Assembly (NCBI GenBank): GCA_032622095.1
Contig: CP136069.1
Coordinates: 101,398,278-101,462,277 of the forward strand
Direction: 5' to 3'
Source of the DNA: Siphonodentalium dalli
Lineage: Eukaryota > Mollusca > Scaphopoda > Gadilida > Siphonodentaliidae
DNA length: 64,000 nucleotides
Shown: piece after piece, positions 34,741-44,900 of the stretch
Numbering within the stretch: the first letter of the stretch is position 1
How the letters are laid out: each line of letters opens with the position of its first letter
Translations under genes and position numbers: made by a program
The notes under the pieces: generated by a model
What the model was told of the DNA's origin: nothing
Database searches by the model: none
Seen by the model: only the letters and a program-made list of their open reading frames with translations

Positions 34741-34859
34741 GTTACTTTTATAAAGGTGTTTGTGTGAAAGTATTAGCGAAAAGTCTTCGAACGAGTGGGT
34801 GTGGGTATATCTGTAACTGAAAATAATGAGCAACACTTTTTAAAAATAATAATAAAAGG

Positions 34860-35385
34860 GGTGGATACAGGGGGGGGGGGTGAACAAAAAAATTCCGGCA
34901 CGTATGCCGGGGTGGGTGGGTTTTCAAAGCCACCAATAAGCAATTTTTTCCGCAACTAAAAAAAAAATCTCCTGCTTGTTTTGGCAATGAGTTGGGCTTC
35001 AAACCCACTTTGAATGAGAGAAATAATGTAATTCTAACTGTAAACTGACTGCAGGCAGTTATCGTGTTGTATTGTGTTGCAAATTTTGAAATCCAAGATG
35101 GCCGCTGGCAGCCATGTTTTTTTGGCCGAATGACCTCAAAATGACTCATTCCTATTTACATGTCCATGTTAACATCCATGATAAATAGTATGCACAGAAA
35201 TTCATATACAGAATTTCCCCCCGCAAATCTCTGTTTTAGTGTTAAAAGGGGGGGGTGGGTGTCAAAAAATGGTCGGAAAAAACTGCCGAAAACGGTACAA
35301 AAAATTATCGAAAGGGAAAAAATGCCATACGTGCCTGAAATTGTTTTCCGACCCCCCCCCCCCCCCCCCCCCCCCTGGTGGATAC
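34860..35385. repeat. Inverted pair of poly-G/poly-C bounded repeats
   Basis: 34860-34980 ('caggggggggggtg', 'cggcacgtatgccgg', 'ggtgggtggg') and 35235-35385 ('ggtgggtgtc', 'tgccatacgtgcctg', a C tract of about 25, 'ctggtggata') are related in inverted orientation. Between them, at about 35090-35130, lies an 'aagatggccgctgg' motif like those tiled in the palindromic elements further right. Confidence 0.45.
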
Positions 35386-35399
35386 GTGAAAACATTCAG

Positions 35400-36560
35400 T
35401 AAAAACCTATACAAAAATAATAGTAGAACACTTGGTTGTTTTTCTCTTGCACAGAAGTGTATTCACTTTATGTGATGATCACTGTCTCGTTAAATGCGTC
35501 AACTTGACCTGAACATTATGGCTTCGACCCCTCATGCCAAATTTTATTCCATTCAATCATCATTAACTTAAGTCACCATCAGTGTTCACGCTGGCCCAGA
35601 AATTCAGTTAGCCATTATTTTAGCCAAATGCCAATTTTTTTTAGCCACTTTGAATTTACTTTAGCCACTTGTTTTGGACAATTTTATTAGATAAATTGAA
35701 CGTATATTACATATTCTTGACAAAAGAAAACAATAACAATGTAATATGAGCAATAACATCCTGCCAAGCGATTCCACATACAATGAAAGTTTTTGGACCA
35801 TCGTAAATAAAACAAATGGCGGTGTATTAACATATAGCGAATATATGCAATACGATATCTGAACGCAACCTGAAGTTTTATTTATTCGCGAGTTTGTGCA
35901 TAGTTTTATCTATGCCTATGCGTATCTGGTGCATATTTGTTCAATTCGCGGGAAAATAGTAAGTATACCCTTGTGACTACGCAGTTAGGATAATTTTAAT
36001 CGCGGCTAGTCGGACAGATCGATCGGTTTCGTAAAAAGTTGAAATTAATTAATAGGGATATCAAACTGCAAATGGAAGAAATTCATTTTGGAAACTTGAC
36101 TCGCAACAAAAACCTCCGTCACTTAAAATGATTAAGCATCTTTCCCTTACCCCACTCAAAAGTCGCCTTTATTACAACACAAAGCGTCTGCCATTGACAC
36201 TGCATGAAATCAACACCAATGTACACCTATTACTAATTGCTCCAAGCACATCGGATCGTGTAACATACACGAGGTGGCGACGCCTTTGTTGTACGGATGT
36301 CAGGTGCGCGTAATGTCTCTTGTGTGCCTTTACTGCGGGTTCTAATCTAATTTATCAACCAGATAGACTACATGTATATCAAAGTTGATTTAAATTTTAT
36401 TTTCAAATATTATCAATCATATTTCTAGAATAAATAATGATGGACCATCACATCAAATAAACTAAATTCTGCTATTGTTTATTGATTCTAGTTAGTAATT
36501 AGACAGAACAAATGTGCAAATCTATTTACAAAATGAATGAATTGTAGGAAATAAACAATT
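35400..36560. other. No recognised gene
   Basis: 35600-35680 has a repeated 'ttagccac/ttagccaaatg' word (four occurrences in 80 bp). Otherwise no feature is seen. Confidence 0.35.
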
Positions 36561-36562
36561 TA

Positions 36563-37697
36563 TGGCAGTTTTCATTGTTTCATCGAAGTGATTTTTACAG
36601 TTATTTGGAATATTCCATGAAGAGCAGTTAACATGAACATTGCAGTGTATGTGATGTATATTTTATGTATTTATATATTATTATTTTTTTTTTTTTACAA
36701 ATTGTTACCCAGCTGGACGTATGTATAATTACTTTAAACTTAAAGTTAATTTGATAACCTGCCTGCACATGTGGCATTTTTATACATTCCTGATGTGGAA
36801 TTTACTAACATAGAACTAACGTGCTAATTTGCTAACATAAAGCATATGTGCAATTTTATAGCTCTTAAGAGCTATAAAATTGCACATATGCTTTATGTTA
36901 GCAAATTTACACGTTAGTTCTACGTTAGAAATTTGGTTGGGAATTTTCCAACGTATAACTACTGTGCATATCCGCTAACCTGACCACATGTGCAATATGT
37001 TAGTTTTTAAGCTCCGCCCATCTCACTTTTGACAGTTAAATTACAACATTAGTTCTACATTAGTTCTACGTTGGCAATCAGATTAGAAATCCGCTTAGAT
37101 CTAATGTGGTATTAGGTTAGCAGTTTTTGGTAGTTTTCATTGTTTCATCGAAGTGATTTTTACAGTTATTTGGAATATTCCATGAAGAGTAGTTAACATG
37201 AACATTGCAGTGTATGTGATGTATATTTTATGTATTTATATAGGTTTTTTTTTTTTTTTTACAAATTGTTACCCAGCTGGACGTATGTATAATTACTTTA
37301 AACTTAAAGTTAATTTGATAACCTGCCTGCACATGTGGCATTTTTATACATTCCTGATGTGGAATTTACTAACATAGAACTAACGTGCTAATTTGCTAAC
37401 ATAAAGCATATGTGCAATTTTATAGCTCTTAAGAGCTATAAAATTGCACATATGCTTTATGTTAGCAAATTTACACGTTAGTTCTACGTTAGAAATTTGG
37501 TTGGGAATTTTCCAACGTATAACTACTGTGCATATCCGCTAACCTGACCACATGTGCAATATGTTAGTTTTTAAGCTCCGCCCATCTCACTTTTGACAGT
37601 TAAATTACAACATTAGTTCTACATTAGTTCTACGTTGGCAATCAGATTAGAAATCCGCTTAGATCTAATGTGGTTTTAGGTTAGCAGTTTTTGGTAA
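36563..37697. repeat. Tandem duplication of about 565 bp, each unit holding a long hairpin
   Basis: 36563-37126 is repeated nearly exactly at 37128-37697, starting 'gcagttttcattgtttcatc'. Each unit has a poly-T run and an inverted repeat of roughly 60-bp arms centred on 'gctcttaagagc' (about 36808-36929 and 37373-37494). The arms contain 'ctaacataaagcatatgtgc' and 'aactaacgtgctaa'. The difference between units is mostly in the poly-T length. Confidence 0.9.
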
Positions 37698-37940
37698 GGG
37701 TATATGCTTAAATAAATCAAAATGCAAGTTACTCCGTGAAAACGGAATAGTTAGAGCACAACTCATACATATTCCACACGTATTTGACTGCTTCATTTGA
37801 GAAAATTTAACCATTCAGACCAGGAAGGATTTCATCGGGCATTTTTCATAATGCACTGCATGTATAGTGAAGTCTCGTGGACCAATATAGAAGGGCCTTG
37901 GTGGCAAAAATATACATTAATTGAGTAACGAGCAGATATA

Positions 37941-37983
37941 TCTATTATATATTTTGAAAGATCTGTGTGTGCATGTATGTGTT

Positions 37984-38021
<38 letters not shown>

Positions 38022-38823
38022 AAATCGATGGACTCGAAAACGACAAAGCCAATTTCGATGAAATTTGGTATTTGGATGTGTTTTCGGCCGGAGACGAACA
38101 TAGGCATATTTATTTGTCCGTGCGAGGTCAACTTTTCACGTGCGGAGGTCAAATCTATTTTTACGCCGTTTTTGCGCTAATATATTTCAGTTCGGTGCTC
38201 ACAAATCGATTCGATATAGCGCGAATAATAAATTGCCAGTCATATAATTTGCACGGTTAGAATCTGTGTGGCCTCATCTTTCCAACGATATATAATATGT
38301 ATGTATCCGTTTTAGTTATCTGCCTCAATTATTAGGTACAAGTGGTACGATGCTTTTATCAGGATAAAATCAATGCGTAATTTCTATGACGTCGTCAGAG
38401 GTCATAAAGTTAGATTACGTTAACTCTCACCCTGCCGATGCATTTGACTGTGTCGCGTTAACTCATCACCGGCCGAGGTATCCGCAAATGACATTGGGCT
38501 ATATATCTCGGAAACGGGTGTAGCTATCGACTTGAAATTTGGTATGTGAATGTATCTTGCCCCGGATACGAATTTTATCGGGTCGCCGAGCACGTGCGAC
38601 GCCAGCTTCGCGCATGCGCAGACGAGATCTCGAAAACGGGTTGAGATATTGACTTTAAATTTGGTATGTGAATGTATCTTGCCCCGGATACGAATTTTAT
38701 CGGGTCGCCGAGCACGTGCGACACCAGCTTCGCGCATGCGCAGACCAGATCTAGGAAAGGGTGGAGCAATCGACTTGAAATTTGGTTTTTGAATAGCCCG
38801 GACGAAGTCGGGTCACCTTCTAG
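37941..38823 (+). mobile_element. Non-autonomous Helitron-like element with 122-bp minisatellite
   Basis: Begins A|TCTATTATATATTTTGAAAG at 37941, followed by a (TG)n run (37983-38018). It has about three internal monomers of roughly 122 bp ('gacttgaaatttggtatgtg', 'cgggtcgccgagcacgtgcg'). It ends with hairpin CCCGGACGAAGTCGGG, then TCACCTT and CTAG|T (38820-38823). The TC start, subterminal hairpin, CTAG end and A/T target are the Helitron hallmarks. No Rep/helicase is present. The same monomer fills the inverted element at 55595-56164. Confidence 0.75.
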
Positions 38824-38931
38824 TAGGTTATATATATGAAGGGTGGTGAACAGAGTGGTAGGGTGAAGATAGAGTGGGATGCTTATAAAAATAGTAAATG
38901 GCCGAACAACATATATTATATACATTCGCGA

Positions 38932-39073
38932 AGTTTGAGTGTGCTTTATTGAGGAGTATGTCACTGTGGCCATTGGGGCACGACATTTAGTGTGAAGCGC
39001 GAACAGCTTCGCGGTTTACTCAAGGTGCGCATCGGCCGCATCACTAGACCCTTCAATAAAACACACTCAAACT
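38932..39073. mobile_element. Small MITE, about 142 bp
   Basis: Ends are inverted copies: 'agtttgagtgtgctttattg' at 38932 and its reverse complement ending at 39073 ('caataaaacacactcaaact'). The interior is GC-richer ('cgcggtttactcaaggtgcg'). The family is unknown. Confidence 0.65.
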
Positions 39074-39193
39074 ACAATCATTTCTTCAACAAAATTGAGA
39101 TTCCCGTAAAGTCACGTTATATAAGAATCCATACATATGTCATATATCCGTGGGTTGTGTCATGAAATTGAATTTGAAATTGAATTATTTCAG

Positions 39194-39298
39194 ACGTGGA
39201 TATGTCGTCACCAGAGGATGCCAGCAGAGCGTCGTTGAAATATCCATGTGATGATGACGCTATGACACGATTTTACCCTGAATCAAGAGTCGAAACAG
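39194..39298 (+). CDS. Candidate host-gene exon, Ser/Asp-rich
   Basis: 'gaattatttcag' (acceptor) precedes 105 bp that read VDMSSPEDASRASLKYPCDD and DAMTRFYPESRVET without a stop, followed by 'acag|gtaattgt' (donor). It starts with two bases completing a codon and ends with one base, matching the exit phase of 27628-27739. Mobile DNA fills the 11.4 kb between them, as expected of an intron. No domain is recognised, and the two may belong to different genes or be chance. Confidence 0.35.
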
Positions 39299-39539
39299 GT
39301 AATTGTAAGGTGTGCCATTTAATGAAAAATATCACGAGTAACACGTTAGGATGTGGACTATATATTGATTACTTCAAACGACGAAACAATTGAATCCCAG
39401 TAAACTAATCTGTCCTATATAATATGAGTATTTGCTTACATTCAGATTAGATTCAGCTTATGTGAATACGGACGTTATGTTTAAAAATGGTTTATATTTT
39501 CTGTTTATAGCACACCTCTATTGTTAAAACCGTGCATGT

Positions 39540-40495
39540 ATTTTCCATATCGCACGTATTTACCAAATTTGGTTGCCATTTTGGAAGCAATCTTGAGAAA
39601 TTTGGTCTATAAACACCGTAGTGTGACACATATAAGATAGACCAAAATATTAAACACCTTTCATACCAAAGATAGTTACGTTTTACTTGAACAAATGGTC
39701 CAAACCTGAAAAGTTACTTTATGCCAATATTTATGGAAAGTTTGTTAGAGAAAAATCCAATATTTCTGGCAATGTCAGTGGTGGCAATAGTAACAATTAA
39801 CCATGGTGCATCGGGTATGTTAGTATTCACTGTATAGAAGGCAGAATAGCCAATGTTATACATCAACCACACCTTGTAAGTGACACTGGGGCAATATCTA
39901 CCATTTCCCATATTGTGGCGGCTATTTTGGGAGCCATTTTGATCCAAAGTAACAATTTAGGTTCCATGAGTTGGAATATTCATAGGTAATGATATGCATC
40001 ACTTACATTTAAAAGTTCTGTTCATTTCTTGTTGAAATCACTAGAATTCCAATTGTGATTTTTTGTGAAATGTTATACCGCGTTCTGTAAAATCAAATTT
40101 TTAAGGGATCGGAATGGGTTTGGACCGCAATAATTGCATATTTCATGGTCAGTTAATATAAAAACCACAAAATAAGGTCACAGTTCTTAACAAGTTCCAA
40201 ACAGCATAAACTGGTCTAGATGATATTAGTGAATAAACGTCATATTTTCAACTTCCACAAAAGCCATTTTGGTGGCCACCTTGGATGAGGAGTTTCAATT
40301 TTTCACCATGAAAGTGGCATTATGTCTTAGCTTCACGAAAATATATACATTTGTATACATTTTACAAGATTTTCTCGCTATAATTTGCATCAAACTGACT
40401 TAGGGCCTAGTCTGAAAAACGGCGGCCATGATGGACGCCATCTTGTCTGGAGTCTACACGGCCATTTATTTTCTTGTTAACATCGCTTTAAATAG
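39540..40495 (-). mobile_element. Partial arm of a palindromic ATGGC-tiled element
   Basis: Reverse complement of much of 59585-60500: 'aaatttggttgccattttgg', 'gtgtgacacata', 'ctttcataccaaagatagtt', and near the end 'gatggacgccatcttgtctg'. It contains 'gccattttggaagcaatctt'-type words at intervals. It ends where the third retrotransposon begins. The rest of the palindrome (minisatellite core, second arm) is absent here. Confidence 0.65.
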
Positions 40496-40499
40496 GTAT

Positions 40500-41917
40500 T
40501 AAACTCTGGTCATAATTCAGACAGCTGGAATGTGTCACTCGTTAAGACGCTTTATAAAAAACGAGATAGGCAGGACCCAAATAACTATCGACCAATTGCG
40601 CTCAGTAATGGTCTAGGAAACTTTTCAAAAAAGTTATAAATAACCGAATAAACGACTATTTAGAAACACATGGTCTCATCAGTGACAATCAGTTTGGTTT
40701 TGGAAAGAATCGGAGTACGATTGACAGCGCTTATGTTTTAAAGACTTGTATAAATAAATATAAACAGAAGAAGCCTTTTATCGATTTTCAAAAAGCTTTC
40801 GATTCAGTAGATAGGTCGTTGATGTTTCAAAAGTTGCATAGCAATGTTATAAAAGGTAAAATCAATCAAATAATACAGTCCATGTATCGAATTTTAGAAA
40901 CACATGGTCTCATCAGTGACAATCAGTTTGGTTTTTGAAAGAATCGGAGTACGATTGACAGCGCTTATGTTTTAAAGACTTGTATAAATAAATATAAACA
41001 GAAGAAGCCTTTTATCGATTTTCAAAAAGCTTTCGATTCAGTAGATAGGTCGTTGAGGTTTCAAAAGTTGCATAGCAATGTTATAAAAGGTAAAATCAAT
41101 CAAATAACACAGTCCATGTATCAATCCAGTTATATTCAAGTAAAGACGGGTGCAGAAATTGGACCACCGCATCTGTCCACGATTGGAGTTAAACAAGATT
41201 TTTCATTGTCGCCTACATTGTTCAAAATATTCATCGATGACATCAAATGCTCACTTGATGTATCCGGCTGCGATCCATTATTCCTTCACAATCGTCCATT
41301 CAGTCATCTTTTATTTGCCGTCAGAAACTGAACAAGGTCTACAGAATTGTCTTGAAAAGTTAGAGAAATATACCAAATACAATGGTCTCGTGGTTAATGC
41401 AAGTAAATCAAAACGTGTGTTCTTTAGGTCAAAGAGAACTAAACGTGAACCAAGTTTCAATATAAATGCGAAATCGCTTGAATTAGTTTCAGAGTATCCA
41501 TATCTCGGGATAAAATTCACATCGACTGGTAGAACGTCAAAATCACAAGAACATACTAGCGGGGAAGCTACGAAAGCAATGTTGTTTGTAAACCATGCAG
41601 TCTGTTCCTTCAAAGATAAAGCTTTCTATTCCAACTGAATGCAAATTGTTCGACAAATTAATCAAACCGATAATGTTATATGGATGTGAGATATGGATAG
41701 GAGAAACCAATATGCTTCACTCAGATACAATATCATGTGAACAAGTCCATCTGAGGTTTTGCAAAAACAACATTAGGTGTTAACCGAAATGCTACGAATC
41801 ATGCCGTCCGCGCAGAATTGGGCATATTCCCAGTTATCCATGATGCGATTACTCAACAATTTAGATATATGAAAAAAAAATTCGAACTTTCAAGTGGGTG
41901 CTTGGTACACGATGCAT
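40500..41917 (+). pseudogene. Third non-LTR retrotransposon: RT palm and thumb (broken, interrupted)
   Basis: The frame carries DRQDPNNYRPIALSNGLG, NDYLETHGLISDNQFGFG, RSTIDSAYVLKTCINKY, FIDFQKAFDSVDRSLMFQ (first catalytic Asp), an internal 234-bp duplication of that part, IGVKQDFSLSPTLFKIFIDD, then HLLFA where the catalytic LLFADD should follow. The DD is lost by a small deletion or frameshift at about 41318. The thumb follows (LVVNASKSKRVFF, EYPYLGIKFTSTG, PIMLYGCEIWIGE). At 41918 it is cut by a palindromic element. It resumes at 47756-47786 and again at 52990-53425. Confidence 0.85.
40661..41128 (+). repeat. In-frame 234-bp tandem duplication inside the RT
   Basis: 40661-40894 is repeated at 40895-41128 with very few changes (for example 'ggttttggaaag' becomes 'ggtttttgaaag', creating a stop in the second copy). 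234 is a multiple of three, so the duplication by itself would have kept the frame. Confidence 0.9.
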
Positions 41918-41919
41918 TA

Positions 41920-44900
41920 GGGGAGACCCGGGCAAAGCGGGTCGCCCGGCCAAAGTCGATCACCTTTATTATTTGATTACTATCAAATTATTCCTTATCT
42001 ATCCGTATTTTAGAATAAGGTCGTTTCGTGTTGGGTTAGTTTTTATACATTTCCACAGAGAACAAGGTATACTAAAATTGTGTAGCCCAGTAGAACATTT
42101 TCGTCGACATTTTACGATTTTACCAAATGTATAATTATTGTGCGTTTGCGCATATCTATTACGCATGTCGATGATCACATACCCATCTACCCGAATAAAT
42201 GTTGTCGATGTCTTAGGCAATACATGTGTGGAATAAGACAATATGTCAATTTGCTAAATTCGATAGGACACCCGCGTAATGACCCGGACTGTAAAAAGAT
42301 GTGATGTTGGCAAAGTGGATCGGCAAAGCGGATCATTCATAACATGACTAACTTCCGGTACACATGCCTAGATTACGCGAATTTGGACAATTTTAATAAG
42401 ATGGGTCGACAAAACTCGTGCCTTGTAGTCCAGGAGATATTGGTCGACCTCTGCACCCCCCCCCCCAGGACTCAACTTCACCCCACTAATTTTCTTCCTT
42501 AAGGTCTCCTATAATTTTGTTCACTTGTTAACAAGAACAAAAAGTGGCCGCAGAGACTCGAGACAAGATGGCGTCCATCATGGCGGCCATTTTTTTTAAA
42601 TACACCATGTCTCTTTGATCGCCGTTATAGTAAAGATGATATCACATGCGGTCTTGTTTTCAGCTCGATTCGTTATGCTAATATACAGCCCTTACAAATT
42701 AGCCAAAAATCCGACACCAGAATCCAATATGGCGGCCAAGATGGCCGCCGAAATGTGAAAATATGCTATTTTTCTGACATGTTACCACCTTTCGTTTGTC
42801 TCTGTGGGAATATGTTGGCATTTTTGCGTCATGTTATACATTCATCATATAGAGGGGTCATTTTCGACCACATGGGGACCATAATATACATTCATTGCGA
42901 GATATTTTTGTCCGATATCACGTTTTCCCAAATGCCGGTATAATAATAGGTCAAAGCCGAATCTACGTTAATAACGCGATGTAATGTTTCGAATCAATGA
43001 ATGTTATTGCTATTATAACAACACCCATGCATATATATGTGCAGGAGATACTCGAGCTATTCCTCTTATACCTGAGTTGAGGAATATTTACCCAAATCCA
43101 AGATGGCGGCCAAAATGGCCACCAGAAATAAAAAATCGCCGAAAATCGCCGATTTTAACATCAGTGAGCATTATTGTCATGAAAACTCCACACCTGCTTA
43201 CTATTTTGAGTTGGGAACACTTATGCGAAGAACTTTCCTTGTACCATATCCAAATAAAAGTACCCCAAATCCAAAATGGCGCCCACAATGGCGGACAGAT
43301 TTTGAAAAATCACCGAAATTCCCTCATATTCACATCATTGGGTATTATTGTCGAGACAACTCCATCCATGCGTACAGTTGAGTTGGAATTACTGAGGTGA
43401 AGTAATTACCTTACATCTCAAGCAAGAAATGGTTTTCCAAATCGAAGATGGCGGCCAAAATGGCGACCGAAATTTGATAATACGCCTACATTCCTTTACT
43501 TTCTCAGGATGGGCATCATTGTTTCGCGATTTCTACCCACCATTACATGTTGATATGTATGAATTATTCATTAGGGTTTGGCAAGTGATACTCACAGTCA
43601 ATATGGCGGCCAAACTGGCAGCCAGAAATTGAAAAGAAGCCGATATTATCACATACTAATTTCAACTTTTTGTCATAATATCGATTTGTATAGACGAAAC
43701 GGTACATAATATAAGCCATATATTAGTTCCAATGTAAGTCGTAGCCTTTTGGAAGATGAAAACCCACAATCGCGATGTGGTATTTCAAAATCCATTCTCC
43801 ACTAAGGGCTCATACTGGCCGTAACCGTATATAGGTGCGCCGAATAGTCATATTATGACTTCCAAGAATCAAAACAGTACCTGAGCTTATTCTGAATTGC
43901 CACATTCAGCATTATCTAGACCCGTTTCCGTCTCTTCGTCAGATTAATCTATCTCACTCACAACAACAGTTTACTACACTTCTTTGTAGAAGGGTGCCAC
44001 TAATCGAAATGTTTCAAACAATACATATGCCGGTGTCCAGCTCACGTGTTTGTTTCGAAAGCTTGGAATTCTTAGCGAGCTTCATTCGTGGTATAGCTTA
44101 TGGTATAATTCAGATGCTACATATGGGGTATAGGTGTCATCATGTGCGATACACTAGAAAGGTATTCGGTCGATGCGTATACTAGCTTTCAGAAGGACCT
44201 ATCTAGCTGCGTATTGTCAGCTTTTGTGGCCCAATTGGGATAACAACGTGTACACCTGGTGATCTTCCCAAACAGCCACTTCCCAATATATGGTTCATCA
44301 ATTCGCATACTCATCTAATGCACTGACGTACCCGGACAACTTCTGAATATGGCTTCGAATGTTGAAAGCCCGACATTTGACGGATGCATTTCTGCTAAGG
44401 CGTAGAAGACCATAATGCATAATATACCCAAACTTCTTGAACATGAAGAACAAGCTTGTTGGCGTCCAGCAATCGTCTCACCGAACAGATCCAAGCAGAT
44501 GATAACAATACACACGGTGCTAGTTTGTGGGTATGTGTCATGACAGTGGAAATGAAATTGGACCATGACTGCACCGCCCCTTATTTTGTTATGTTTTAGA
44601 TTCAGACAGGATCTCATGTGTGGCTTTGCTTTCCTTGTATGCTAAGGTTGTATGTTCCCATCCGTTTGGAAGCCGTTCTTAAACAGCTGGACCAGGCGTG
44701 TGCCATTGGCTACTTCTGTATAAGCCCCACCAAGACTGGAGTATAGTCTTAAAGGCGATACCTTTGATAATTTGATATGTCATTCTCACGCTGGGTGGGA
44801 TGGTTCAAGAAAGTACAAATGCTCTTGCATTCAGTTAAACGTTGGTACACCAAGTGATTTGTTGGTAACATCACCATTGCGAACATTTTCCTGCATGAGA

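Noticed and set aside
42984-43400. 138-codon ORF in element A as a transposase candidate
   Set aside because: It overlaps the ATGGC-tiled repeat, has shadow ORFs in another frame, and shows no DDE/DDD or helix-turn-helix pattern.
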